Source: Chloroflexota bacterium (GTDB lineage: Bacteria; Chloroflexota; Dehalococcoidia; SM23-28-2; JACOUE01). From it: a stretch of 64,000 nucleotides of DNA. The stretch covers positions 45,518-109,517 of the forward strand of contig JACOUE010000041.1 in NCBI GenBank assembly GCA_016178045.1. Reading direction: 5' to 3'. The notes beneath the pieces were generated by a model that was given only the letters and a program-made list of their open reading frames with translations, was not told where the DNA came from and did no database searches. Position numbers and translations under genes: made by a program. Positions 43,949 through 53,041 of this stretch are shown in pieces (the stretch's first letter is position 1; the number at the start of each line of letters is the position of its first letter).

Positions 43949-45145
43949 TTAGGTGAACTCCCAGGTCCCGGCCTGCCGGAACGCCTGGAGGACGCGGCGG
44001 GCCACCACCATCCGGTGCACCTCGTCCGGGCCGTCGTAGATGCGGCCCAGGCGCGCCGCCCGGTACATTGACTCGAGCGGCGTGTCCCCGGTCACGCCCA
44101 GCGCCCCGTGCACCTGGATGGCGCGGTCGATGACGTCGTGCAAGACCTTCGCGCCGAAGAACTTGATAAGCGAAATCTCCACCCGGGCCTCGTTCCCCTG
44201 GTCGATCTTGTGGGCGGCGTGGAGGGTGAGGAGCCGGGCTGCCTGTATCTCCGCGGCGGAGTCGGCGATCCAGTTCTGAACCGTCTGCTTCTCCGCCAGC
44301 GTCCCCCCAAAGGCGTAGCGCTCCAACGCCCGCTTGCACATCAGCTCGAACGCCCGCTGCATCTGCCCTAGCCAGCGCATGCAATGGTGAATGCGTCCCG
44401 GCCCCAGCCGCTTCTGGGCGATCATGAAGCCGTCGCCGGGGTTGCCCAGGGTGTTCGTCACGGGCACCCGGCAGTCCTCGTAGCGGATCTCGCAGTGGTT
44501 GCCCAGCGTCTCCCCCATGACCGGGACCACGCGGACGAGGTTGAACCCCGGTGTATCTGTGGGGACGATGATCTGGCTCATGCGCTGGTGCGGGGCGCCG
44601 TCCGCGTCGCTCACGCACATGACGATGGCGAAGGCGGCGCCCTGGGCGCCACTGGTGAACCACTTGTGGCCGTTGATCACCCACTCGTCGCCGTCGCGGA
44701 CGGCCCGGGTCTGGAGGAGCGTGGGGTCGGAGCCCGCCACCTCCGGCTCCGTCATCGAGAAGCAGGAGCGGATCTCGCCGGCCACCAGGGGTTTGAGCCA
44801 GCGCTCTTTCTGCTCGTCCGTGCCGAAGAGCCAGAGGATCTCGGCGTTGCCGGAGTCGGGCGCCTGGGAGCCGAAGGCCAGCGGCGCGAACGGGCTGCGG
44901 CCCAGGACCTCGTTGATGTAGACGTAGGGCATGAAGCCGATCCCCATGCCCCCCGCCTCCGCGGGCAGGTGGGGCGCCCACATGCCCATCGCCTTGGTCT
45001 TGCCCTGGAGGTCCTTTATCAGACCCGCGCCCTCCGCGCCTGCTTCCATCAGGTACGGTTCGTTCGGGTAGATGTGCTCTTCCATGAAGGCGGTGACCTT
45101 CTGGCGCATGTCCCTGATCTCGGGCGTGATCGAGAAGTCGGGCAT
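43949..45145 (-). CDS. Acyl-CoA dehydrogenase of the ACAD10/11-like type
   Basis: A 398-residue acyl-CoA dehydrogenase. It contains CFSMTEPEVAGSDPTLL, INGHKWFTSGAQGA, GPGRIHHCMRWLGQMQRAFEL and QVHGALGVTGDTPL; the GRIHHCMR string is characteristic of the ACAD10/11 group and LvaC-like enzymes. In that group the enzyme works with an APH-type kinase to remove phosphate from 4-phospho-acyl-CoA. Here an APH gene is in the same operon (46934-47992), so a similar job is likely but inferred. Last gene of a minus-strand operon. Confidence 0.9.
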   Translation of the reverse strand: MPDFSITPEIRDMRQKVTAFMEEHIYPNEPYLMEAGAEGAGLIKDLQGKTKAMGMWAPHLPAEAGGMGIGFMPYVYINEVLGRSPFAPLAFGSQAPDSGNAEILWLFGTDEQKERWLKPLVAGEIRSCFSMTEPEVAGSDPTLLQTRAVRDGDEWVINGHKWFTSGAQGAAFAIVMCVSDADGAPHQRMSQIIVPTDTPGFNLVRVVPVMGETLGNHCEIRYEDCRVPVTNTLGNPGDGFMIAQKRLGPGRIHHCMRWLGQMQRAFELMCKRALERYAFGGTLAEKQTVQNWIADSAAEIQAARLLTLHAAHKIDQGNEARVEISLIKFFGAKVLHDVIDRAIQVHGALGVTGDTPLESMYRAARLGRIYDGPDEVHRMVVARRVLQAFRQAGTWEFT

Positions 45146-45156
45146 TGTTTTATCTC

Positions 45157-46518
45157 CTAGCCGGCCGCGGCCTCCGGGGCGGCCATGTTGGCGTACCGTA
45201 GCGTGGTCCCGATCCAGTCTACCCGCGAGTCTAGCGTCCGCCCCAGGCCGCTGAGCAGCCCAATGGCCCTCATGATGAGCACGAACTCCCGTGGGTACTC
45301 CGCCAGCGGGTTCGTGCGGAGCAAGCGCGCCAGCCTCAGGTTGGAGTCGGCGACGAGCGCGGGGTCGGCGTACGCCTTGCCCGGCGCCGTCACTTCTACG
45401 AAGGCGTCCCGCATCAGCAGGAATAGTTTCGGATCGGTGGCGCGGGTCTTGAAGCCGAGGTCCCGGAACGCGGCAGCCGTCTCGTCCTGCTCGCGGGCCA
45501 GCAGCGCCCTTGTCAGGCGGGCGTAGCCCAGCCGGAAGGAGTCCGAGAGCTGCCGGCAGAGACCGAAGTCCAGCAACACCAGCTGGGGGCCCGGCCGCAC
45601 CAGGAAGTTCCCCGGGTGGGGGTCGGCGTTGAACAGGCCGTGGACGAACATCTGCTCGCAGTACGTCTCGGTCAGGAGCTGGGCGACCTCCTGCGGGTCG
45701 ATCCCGGCCGCCTTGAGGGCGGGGACGTCGCTGATCTTGATCCCTTCGAGCAGCTCCAGGACGAGGACGCGACGGGTCGACATCTCGGGCACGACGCCGG
45801 GCACGATAACGTTGTGGCGGCCGTTGAAGTTCTGCGCCATGAGTTGGGCGTTCCGTCCCTCGTTGACGAAGTCCAGCTCCAGGGGGATGTACTCGCTCAG
45901 CTCCTCGACGATGGGCATGAAGTTAAGCCCGCGCTCCAGGAGGTTCAGGAGGCGGAGGAGGAAGCTGATGTTGCGCAGGTCCGTGCGGACGATCTCCTCA
46001 ATGCCGGGGTACTGAACCTTGACCGCGACCGCCCTGCCGTCCTTCAGCTTCGCCCGGTGCACCTGCGCCCAGGAGGCGGCGGCCACCGGCTTCTCCTCGA
46101 ATTCGTCGAAGACGGCCTGCACCGGCCGCTTCAGCTCTTCGACCAGCACCTGCTCCATCACCGGGTAGGGCCGCGGCGGCACCCGGTCCTGGAGCCGCGA
46201 GAGCACCTCCACGTACTCCTGCGGCACCAGGTCCGCGCGGCTGCCGATCACCTGGCCCAGCTTGATGAGGGGCCCCTGGAGGCGCACGGCGGTGCGGTAT
46301 ATCTGGCGGGCGCACCAGCGGTGGTGGTTGGAGCGCTTGACCTGGGCGCCGGTCAGTCCCAGGTTGCGCTCGCGGAAGCCGATGCCCTTGTACCCCAGGT
46401 AGATGCGCGCCGCCAGGGTAAAGACCGTCATCGCCCGGTGGAGCCTTGCCGCCGAACCAAGCCAGGTTAGGTCGTCCCGTGAACGGCTGGCCGTCGTCGC
46501 GTACGCGGGCCGGGTCAT
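45157..46518 (-). CDS. AarF/UbiB-family atypical protein kinase
   Basis: A 453-residue UbiB/ADCK-type protein. Motifs are LIKLGQVIGSRADLVP (the KxGQ motif), VAAASWAQVHRA (Ala-rich loop), AVAVKVQYPG, NADPHPGNFLV and LVLLDFGLCRQ. The C-terminal region has no strong transmembrane pair, unlike many family members. UbiB relatives support quinone or lipid metabolism through ATPase or kinase activity. Its position between DUF6285-like and acyl-CoA dehydrogenase genes is unusual. ATGA overlap with the upstream gene. Confidence 0.9.
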   Translation of the reverse strand: MTRPAYATTASRSRDDLTWLGSAARLHRAMTVFTLAARIYLGYKGIGFRERNLGLTGAQVKRSNHHRWCARQIYRTAVRLQGPLIKLGQVIGSRADLVPQEYVEVLSRLQDRVPPRPYPVMEQVLVEELKRPVQAVFDEFEEKPVAAASWAQVHRAKLKDGRAVAVKVQYPGIEEIVRTDLRNISFLLRLLNLLERGLNFMPIVEELSEYIPLELDFVNEGRNAQLMAQNFNGRHNVIVPGVVPEMSTRRVLVLELLEGIKISDVPALKAAGIDPQEVAQLLTETYCEQMFVHGLFNADPHPGNFLVRPGPQLVLLDFGLCRQLSDSFRLGYARLTRALLAREQDETAAAFRDLGFKTRATDPKLFLLMRDAFVEVTAPGKAYADPALVADSNLRLARLLRTNPLAEYPREFVLIMRAIGLLSGLGRTLDSRVDWIGTTLRYANMAAPEAAAG

Positions 46519-46934
46519 GGGGCGGCTTCGCCCTCCGGGGCTTCGTCTCGGCCCAGCCAGGCGGGGTCGCTCACCCGCAGCTTCTCCCGCACTGTGGTCC
46601 GCAGGTGATCCACAACGCGCTCGCGGTAGGGGCCGGCGTCGGCCTCCCCCTCGCGGATGCGCCGGCACAGCTCCTCCGTCCTCATTCGTATCGCCTCTCG
46701 CAGCGCCGTCCGCGAGGCCGGCCGCTCCGACGCTCCCAGCAGGTCATCGAGGCGCTCACACTCGGCGGAGAGCTGCTCGTCCTCGCCCTCCAGCTCGCGG
46801 GTCACGATGCGCAGGACGTTGGCGGCGACGCGGGCGTGGAACTTGCGCGTCCCCTCGGCGTTCGGCACGACCTCTTCGTCGAGGAAGCGCTCAACGGCCT
46901 TCAGCAGCTCGGAGTAAGTCGGCCGGTCCTGCAT
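46515..46934 (-). CDS. Small helical protein, DUF6285-like
   Basis: A 139-residue helical protein: RPTYSELLKAVERFLDEEVVPN at the N-terminus, HARVAANVLRIVTREL, and RERVVDHLRTTVREKLRVSDPAWL near the end. It resembles DUF6285 proteins, which are commonly encoded next to APH-type phosphotransferases. It corresponds to LvaB in the levulinate pathway, where a small protein is needed by the kinase LvaA; the match is by context and general pattern. It overlaps the kinase gene by one base (TGATG) and the UbiB gene by four. Confidence 0.78.
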   Translation of the reverse strand: MQDRPTYSELLKAVERFLDEEVVPNAEGTRKFHARVAANVLRIVTRELEGEDEQLSAECERLDDLLGASERPASRTALREAIRMRTEELCRRIREGEADAGPYRERVVDHLRTTVREKLRVSDPAWLGRDEAPEGEAAP

Positions 46935-47992
46935 CAGTCCTGCTCCATCAGGTTCAGCAGCTCCCACTCCGTCTCCGCCGTGCGCCGTCCGATGGCCGCC
47001 AGCTCGACGCTGGTGCTGCGGCCGTCCAGGTAGGTGCGGGCCTGCATGATGCAGATGATCCCCCAGCGCAGGTTGCCGAATACCTCCCAGAACCGTACCC
47101 GCTCCGCGTCCACCGGGAAGCCGCCGGCCTGCTCGTACGAACGCACCAACTCCTCCCGCGTCCCCACGCCACCGACCGGAAGGCGGTCGTTGCCGAACCG
47201 CCACGACCGGACGCAGATCCAGCCCAGGTCCTCCACCGGGTCGCCGACGTGGGCCAGCTCCCAGTCCAGCACTGCCCGCACGCCCTCCGGCCCGAAGATC
47301 ACGTTGCCGACGCGGAAGTCACCGTGCACCAGGGCCCGCTCGCCGCCCGGCGGCAGGTGTTGCCGCAGCCAGCGGAACGCCAGCTCGAAGGCGGGGTGCG
47401 GCTCCGGGGCGATGGCGCGGTAGACCTGCTCGAAGCGGTTCACCTCGGTCTCCGCCGGCGAGGCGTCGGCCGGAGGGGCCGGCAGGGCCTCCAGCCCGTA
47501 CTTATCGACGGGGATGCGGTGGATGCGGGCCAGGATCGCCCCCAGCTGGCCGGCCATGACCCTGCGGGTCCCCGCGTACTCCTCGTCCCGCAGGAGGCGG
47601 CGGGGGATGGTCTCGCCCTCGACCCGGCCCACGATGAGGGCCGGGGCCCCCAGCGACTCGTCGGCCAGGAAGTACGGTTGCGGTACCGGGACGCCCTCGG
47701 CGTAGGCAGCCGAGAGCAGGCGGAACTCGAGGTCGGGGGGCATGGCGCCCGGGCCGCCGCCGCGGGGGCTGCTGCGCAGGACCAGGGGCACACGGACGGT
47801 CTCGCCGTCTGCCTGCGCGATCACGGCGTCGAAGGCCCACGTCTGGCGCGAGGCCCCTCCCGCCAGCAGGGCCAGGCCATCCACCTGGACGCGGCGGGCT
47901 TCCTGCGCCCGCTGGAGGAACGCCTCCAGCCGCGGGGCCAGCTCGCCGGCTTCCAAGCTACTGGACCTGGTCGAGGTACTCGGAGAGGCCAT
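46934..47992 (-). CDS. APH-family phosphotransferase (ACAD10/11 kinase-like)
   Basis: Up to 352 residues from ATG 47992; a TTG at 47956, right after the upstream stop, would avoid a 35-nt overlap and a Ser-rich N-terminus. The kinase core shows LLAGGASRQTWAFD, the Brenner-type catalytic loop ALVHGDFRVGNVIF and VLDWELAHVGDPVEDLGW (metal Asp). Family members act on hydroxyl groups of hydroxyacyl-CoA or aminoglycosides; beside an ACAD10/11-like dehydrogenase and DUF6285, a 4-hydroxyacyl-CoA kinase is the favoured reading. Confidence 0.88.
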   Translation of the reverse strand: MASPSTSTRSSSLEAGELAPRLEAFLQRAQEARRVQVDGLALLAGGASRQTWAFDAVIAQADGETVRVPLVLRSSPRGGGPGAMPPDLEFRLLSAAYAEGVPVPQPYFLADESLGAPALIVGRVEGETIPRRLLRDEEYAGTRRVMAGQLGAILARIHRIPVDKYGLEALPAPPADASPAETEVNRFEQVYRAIAPEPHPAFELAFRWLRQHLPPGGERALVHGDFRVGNVIFGPEGVRAVLDWELAHVGDPVEDLGWICVRSWRFGNDRLPVGGVGTREELVRSYEQAGGFPVDAERVRFWEVFGNLRWGIICIMQARTYLDGRSTSVELAAIGRRTAETEWELLNLMEQD

Positions 47993-48929
47993 ATCCCGCG
48001 GATTCGCCGCAGCGGTACTCCGTCATCCCCTCGCCGATGTGCGTGACGTGGCCGGCCCGCCGGTTCCGGAGGGGGATGTAGCTCTTGACCGCGCCCTCGA
48101 CGGTGAGCACGTCGCCATCTGCGAGGCCCAGGGTGGCGGTCAGGCGGCGGTGGTAGGGCGTCTCGGGGACGAACTCCGTCTCGATGGCCACCTTGCTTAT
48201 GGGCTGAAGCGTCTCCCCTCGCACTACCACGCCGGTCACCCGGCGGCCGCCTTCGAGGTCGATGACCTCCGAGACCATGAGCCCAAAGTCAGGCCCGAAG
48301 TTGCAGGTGAGCCAGCGGTAGTACTTCAGCGCCTGCCAGTAGCGCGGCCCCCACGAGTGGTCGCGCAGGCCGAGGCCGTCGATCTCCATCGTCTCGCCCT
48401 CGATGGTGAGCGTGCCCGTGGCGCGCATGTGCTGCTCGTAGTGAGCGCGGGCGAACTCCTTCCCCGGGTCGACGATCTCGCGCCCGGCGCCGCTGGAGCC
48501 GTATAGCGGCCCCACGGCCTCGTGGACGAGGTCCAGCTTCACCTGCTTGTGGGGGTTCTGGCGGAACGCCTGGCCGGGGTCGGCCATCTGGAGCGGGTCC
48601 TCCAGGTAGACCGCCGTCCCCTCGTAGACCGTGCCGTGCCGCACCAGCGGCTCGATTACCCCGAACCGCAACCCGCCGGCGTCGAAGGCGTCGTTGCTGC
48701 TGATCTCGGGCCGGCGGTAGTTAAACAGCACCTCGCCGCCCGGGAGGTAGAGGCAGAGCGTGACCTCGGCGTACCCCTCGTTCGCCCGGTTGCCGATGCG
48801 CACGAAGCCCCCCGTCTGGCGGGCGCGGTCGAAGAAGTTGAAGTACATGCTCTCGTTGAAGTTGGCCTCGGGGCCGAGCGGGTGCGTGTATTCGTCCCGG
48901 GCCTGGATGTCGCCGATGACGCTGACCAT
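47958..48929 (-). CDS. Lipocalin-like protein (AttH/CrtC-like fold), unknown function
   Basis: A 323-residue, beta-rich soluble protein. Features are FNESMYFNFFDRARQTGGFVRIGNR-type opening strands, LDLVHEAVGPLYG, and the segment GLGLRDHSWGPRYWQ, whose DHSWGxRxW string is common to AttH/hydroxyneurosporene-synthase-like lipocalin proteins. It probably binds a hydrophobic substrate, and in this operon could be the acyl group being processed. It begins the minus-strand operon ending in the acyl-CoA dehydrogenase. Confidence 0.75.
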   Translation of the reverse strand: MVSVIGDIQARDEYTHPLGPEANFNESMYFNFFDRARQTGGFVRIGNRANEGYAEVTLCLYLPGGEVLFNYRRPEISSNDAFDAGGLRFGVIEPLVRHGTVYEGTAVYLEDPLQMADPGQAFRQNPHKQVKLDLVHEAVGPLYGSSGAGREIVDPGKEFARAHYEQHMRATGTLTIEGETMEIDGLGLRDHSWGPRYWQALKYYRWLTCNFGPDFGLMVSEVIDLEGGRRVTGVVVRGETLQPISKVAIETEFVPETPYHRRLTATLGLADGDVLTVEGAVKSYIPLRNRRAGHVTHIGEGMTEYRCGESAGYGLSEYLDQVQ

Positions 48930-49174
48930 GCCGATACTCCTGCGCTAGAGGGCCCGACTAGCCACCATAATAGCCGATTGCCTCCGCCGCGACAAAACAT
49001 AAGGCGAGCCGCCGCACTCCGTTACCATCTGCTGGCTGTCGCGGGGCCGCCTACTTTTTCTTCGACGATCCCGCGTCCAGGGGATCGCTTCTTTGGGCGC
49101 CGGGACCGTGAGTTGCCCTTCCGTGGGAGCAGCAGTAGGTAGCCGCGTGAGCGAGGAAGATAGCCGGCGCGCCC

Positions 49175-49208
49175 GCGGTAGAGGCGGGTTTCAACCCGCC
49201 CCTACCGC
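49175..49208. repeat. Palindromic intergenic repeat GCGGTAG...CTACCGC
   Basis: Arms GCGGTAGAGGCGGGTT and AACCCGCCCCTACCGC pair with a single mismatch around TC. It sits in the 371-base space between the lipocalin-like and cyclase genes, which otherwise holds no gene I can support. Member of the same palindrome set as 5339-5401. Confidence 0.75.
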
Positions 49209-49300
49209 TTCGTTGAGCGACACAACCGCTGGTTGACAGCGCCACGTTCTTTGGCTCACGATGGGTCTCTGGACGTGGGGTCACGACGAGAGCAATAACC

Positions 49301-52300
49301 GTGAACTGTCCTTCGTGTGGACACGATAACGCCCCGGACGCCGCCTTCTGCGATAAGTGCGGCAGCGGGCTTGTGATCACCTGCACATCCTGCGGGCGCG
49401 GCAACCCTCCGGACAGCGCTTTCTGCGCCGGCTGCGGACACAAGCTCGCGGAAGCGGCGGCGGCCGGTGCGACGCCGACAGCGCCGGACCCGCTTTCGTA
49501 TACGCCACGGCATCTGGTGGAGAAGATTCTCAGAGATCGCGGGTCGTTGGTAGGCGAGCGGCGAACGGTAACTGTACTGTTCTCTGACGCCATGGGCTTC
49601 ACACCTCTTTCGGAGCGCATCGGCGAAGAGGAAGTTTACACGCTGATGCAGGAGTGCACGGCGCGGATGATGGACGCCGTACATCGTTACGAGGGGACGA
49701 TCACGCAGTTCACGGGCGACGGAGTGATGGCGCTCTTCGGCGCGCCCATCGCCCACGAGGACTCTGCCAGGCGCGCCGTCGCGGCTGCGCTGGAGATGCA
49801 GAAGTCGCTTGGAGAATACGCCGATGAGGTGCACAAAGAGCATTCGATCGAGTGTAGCTTCAGGGTCGGTCTGAATACGGGGCCGGTTGTCGTCGGCAGC
49901 ATTTCGGACAACCTGGATATGGACTACACAGCACTCGGCGACACCGTGAACCTGGCATCGCGAATGGAGAGTCTGGCTGAGCCGGGAACGGTATATCTGA
50001 CGGAAGAGACCTACCGCGTTGTCAAGGACTATTTCGAATGCGAGTCCCTGGGAGCGCTGGCCGTCAAAGGGAAGGCGGAGCCCGTCGTCGCCTACCGGGC
50101 CATGACCGAGAAGACGGCTGTGCGCACGCGCTTCCATGCGGCGACGGAGCGCGGGCTGACGCCGTTGGTGGGGCGCGAGCAGGAGCTGCGCGCGCTGAGC
50201 GGCTACTTCGAGCAGGTGAAACGCGGGCAGGGACAGGTTGTGTTCCTTTCCGGCGAGGCCGGCCTCGGGAAGTCGCGGCTGCTCCTGGAGTTTCGACGAT
50301 CCCTTCTGAACGAGCCTCTGACCTGGATTGAAGGCCAGTGTATCGCCTACGGACAGAAGATTCCTTACCTGTCAATCAGCGACCTGATCAAGAACAACTT
50401 TGGAGTTGAAGAGGGAGATAGCGAGGAACGCATCATCGAGCGTATCGACGATGGGACCGCGACCTGGGATGAGGCGCCGCGGGCTACGACGCCCTATCTC
50501 AAATACCTTCTGAGCGTGGATCCCGGCGATGCGGCCGTAGTCGCGATGGACCCCAGGGAGAGACGGGCGGGTGTGCAAGACGGCCTGCGCGCACTCCTGC
50601 GCCAGGAGAGCCGGCACAAGCCCCTCGTCGTCGTGATAGAGGACCTCCATTGGATCGACGAGAACTCGGGGGAGGCTCTTGGCACGCTGGCGGACGTCGT
50701 GGCGACCGCGCCGGTGTTGATGATCCTGAGCTCCCGGCCTGACTATACGCACGCTCTGGGCGAGCGCACGTATTTCAGCCGGATAGCCCTGAGCTTCCTG
50801 CCACCGGAGGAGAGCGCGGCGATAGCGGAGCGTATGCTTCAGACAGCCGATCTGCCAAAGGAAATCAGCCAGCTCATCACGAGCAAGGGCGAGGGCAACC
50901 CGTTCTACATCGAAGAGGTCACGAAATCGTTGGTCGAATCGGGGGTGCTGCGACAAACGAACGGCAGCTACCGGCTGGACAGGCCGGCGGATGAGATCCG
51001 CGTACCGGACACGATCCAGGAGGTGATTCTGAGCCGCATCGACAGACTGGAGCGCGAGGCGAAAGAGGCGATTCAACGGGCGTCGGTGATTGGGCGGGAG
51101 TTCGCCGTACGCCTCTTGAATCGCATCTCCGACGTTCAGGCGGGGCTGGATGATTCGCTGAACGAGCTGAAGGCCCTAGAGCTGATCTACGCAACTGCCT
51201 ATTTCCCCGAGCTGGCGTACATGTTCAAGCACGCGCTCACGCATGACGTGGCTTATTCCACGTTGCTGGTCAAAAGGCGAAAAGCGCTCCATCGTTTAGT
51301 GGGCACAGCGATAGAGGAACTCTACGCGGACCGGCTGATCGAGCAGTACGAGGCGCTGGCGTACCACTACTACGAGGGGCAGGAGTGGGAGAAGGCGCTT
51401 GACTATCTGGAGAAGGCCGGCGACAAGGCGACGGCTGCCTACGCGAACCAGGATGCGCTGGACTACTACGCGCAGGCTCTGGAGGTTTGCGAGAAGCTGG
51501 GCGATCCGGCGCTGGAGACGGCTTCCAGGGTGGCCGAGAAGCGAGCAATGGTGAACTTGACGATAGCCGAGGTAGTGGATGCCACTACGGACTTCGACCG
51601 GATGGTGGAGGCGGCCCGTGCGCTTGAAGACCGTCGGCAGGAGGGTATGGCGCTGGTGCGGCTGGGTCTGGCGGAGACCTGGGCCCATAACTTTGGCGCA
51701 AGCGAGCAGACTCTGAGGGCCGCGTTAGCGATAGGGGATGAGGGTCATAGTGAATTGCGCGCCGTCGCGAGTCTCCACCTGGGCACGATGTTTTATATTT
51801 CTGGAAGGCTCTCCGAGGCCGCTCCCTTCTTGCAGCTGGCCGATGAGGTCTTCCCGGAGATGGCCGACTCCCCGCATCTGGCCTTTTGGGTCAACTCACG
51901 CGGGTTCAGAAGCATCATAGAGGCCCAGTACGGCGGGACGCTGGAGCACTTCCGGCGCTGGGGGGAGGCCGCGGAGGTCCAGCCGTTCCTAGCGGCTCAA
52001 AAAGAGTGGATTGAGGCTATGGCGCTCGCCGGGAGAGGCGAGTACCAGCGCGCCCTCGCTGCTCTTGAGGAGAACATCACCACTTGTGAACGTGTTGGCG
52101 AGAAGCTATTCCGAGTACGCGCCCTGAACACCGTGGGCTGGATCCATGTGGAGCTCCAGAATCATGAAGAAGCGATCAGATGGAACGTCCGCTCGGAGGA
52201 GGCCGAGCTGCCGGTGCTCACTGCGATCCCGGAGGTCAGGAGCAACGCGCGCCTGAACTTAGGAGACAGCCTGCTGGCCCTGGGCCGGGTGGCGGAGGCC

Positions 52301-52834
52301 GAGGAGTACTATCAACAGGTCGAACGAGTGGTGCGCAGTCCACAGCCGGCAGAGAACTTCTGCCCGTTCTCGTACCCCCAGCACTTCTTCCACAGCTACG
52401 GCGAGCTGTGGCTGGCGCGCGGCGATAACGAGAAGGCGCTTTCGTTGGCGGACGAGTGCGTTGCGGCGTCGGGGTCGGCGAACCGGCCGAAGAACGTTGT
52501 GAAGGGACGCAGGTTACGCGGCCAGGCGCTGCTGGCGCAGGGAAAGCTGGCTGAGGCGGAAACGGAGATCGATATCGCTCTGGGCATAGCGAAGGAGATC
52601 GGAAACCCGCCGCAGCTCTGGAAGACGTATGTCGCGCTGGGCGACCTGCGCAAGGCGCAAGGGGAGCCAGACCAGGCGCGGAAGGCGTATCGCGAGGCGT
52701 ACTCGGTGATCGAGAGCGTGGCTGAAGGGCTAACGGACGAGGCGCTACGGGAGACGTTCCTCACGTCGCCGCATGTTCGAGGCATCCGGGAGGCAGCCGC
52801 GGCCGAACCAAAGGCCACTCGCAGCGATGCCTGA
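49301..52834 (+). CDS. Zinc-ribbon, adenylate cyclase, AAA ATPase and TPR regulator
   Basis: An 1177-residue protein. Residues 1-46 hold two zinc ribbons (C3/C6/C17/C20 and C28/C31/C42/C45). Residues about 85-275 are a class III nucleotide cyclase (metal Asp in VTVLFSDAMGF, about D96; TGDGVMALFGAP; GLNTGPVVVGSI; DTVNLASRMES). Residues about 290-660 are an AAA_16/STAND-type ATPase (Walker A GEAGLGKSRLL, about 325; Walker B VVVIEDLHWID, about 443). The rest to the C-terminus is TPR repeats. It probably makes cAMP or senses ligands through the TPRs. The GTG start has no strong ribosome-binding site. No downstream target gene is evident. Confidence 0.92.
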   Translation: MNCPSCGHDNAPDAAFCDKCGSGLVITCTSCGRGNPPDSAFCAGCGHKLAEAAAAGATPTAPDPLSYTPRHLVEKILRDRGSLVGERRTVTVLFSDAMGFTPLSERIGEEEVYTLMQECTARMMDAVHRYEGTITQFTGDGVMALFGAPIAHEDSARRAVAAALEMQKSLGEYADEVHKEHSIECSFRVGLNTGPVVVGSISDNLDMDYTALGDTVNLASRMESLAEPGTVYLTEETYRVVKDYFECESLGALAVKGKAEPVVAYRAMTEKTAVRTRFHAATERGLTPLVGREQELRALSGYFEQVKRGQGQVVFLSGEAGLGKSRLLLEFRRSLLNEPLTWIEGQCIAYGQKIPYLSISDLIKNNFGVEEGDSEERIIERIDDGTATWDEAPRATTPYLKYLLSVDPGDAAVVAMDPRERRAGVQDGLRALLRQESRHKPLVVVIEDLHWIDENSGEALGTLADVVATAPVLMILSSRPDYTHALGERTYFSRIALSFLPPEESAAIAERMLQTADLPKEISQLITSKGEGNPFYIEEVTKSLVESGVLRQTNGSYRLDRPADEIRVPDTIQEVILSRIDRLEREAKEAIQRASVIGREFAVRLLNRISDVQAGLDDSLNELKALELIYATAYFPELAYMFKHALTHDVAYSTLLVKRRKALHRLVGTAIEELYADRLIEQYEALAYHYYEGQEWEKALDYLEKAGDKATAAYANQDALDYYAQALEVCEKLGDPALETASRVAEKRAMVNLTIAEVVDATTDFDRMVEAARALEDRRQEGMALVRLGLAETWAHNFGASEQTLRAALAIGDEGHSELRAVASLHLGTMFYISGRLSEAAPFLQLADEVFPEMADSPHLAFWVNSRGFRSIIEAQYGGTLEHFRRWGEAAEVQPFLAAQKEWIEAMALAGRGEYQRALAALEENITTCERVGEKLFRVRALNTVGWIHVELQNHEEAIRWNVRSEEAELPVLTAIPEVRSNARLNLGDSLLALGRVAEAEEYYQQVERVVRSPQPAENFCPFSYPQHFFHSYGELWLARGDNEKALSLADECVAASGSANRPKNVVKGRRLRGQALLAQGKLAEAETEIDIALGIAKEIGNPPQLWKTYVALGDLRKAQGEPDQARKAYREAYSVIESVAEGLTDEALRETFLTSPHVRGIREAAAAEPKATRSDA

Positions 52835-52855
52835 GGCCGGCCGCATGGCGGAGGA

Positions 52856-53041
52856 CGATCCGCCGCCCGTCGCTACGGCGAGGCGAGGGCCGAGCTGGAG
52901 CGCCGCAGGGGAACCCCGATCGGCGACGCCGACCTGCACATAGCCTCGATCGCTCTGGATCGCGACCTCACCGTCGTCACCGGGAACGTCCGCTATTTCG
53001 AGAAGGTCCTCGGTCTGGCAGTCGAGAACTGGCTGGAGTGA
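52856..53041 (+). pseudogene. C-terminal remnant of a VapC-type PIN-domain toxin
   Basis: A frame without start codon (open from a TGA at 52832) reads YGEARAELERRGTPIGDADL, then HIASIALDRDLTVVTGNVRYF and ENWLE before the TGA at 53039. This is the end of a PIN domain: the acid in GDADL and the TGN segment are diagnostic. The N-terminal half with the other catalytic acids, and any VapB antitoxin, are missing. It follows the cyclase stop by about 20 bases and overlaps the desaturase 3' end on the other strand. Confidence 0.72.
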
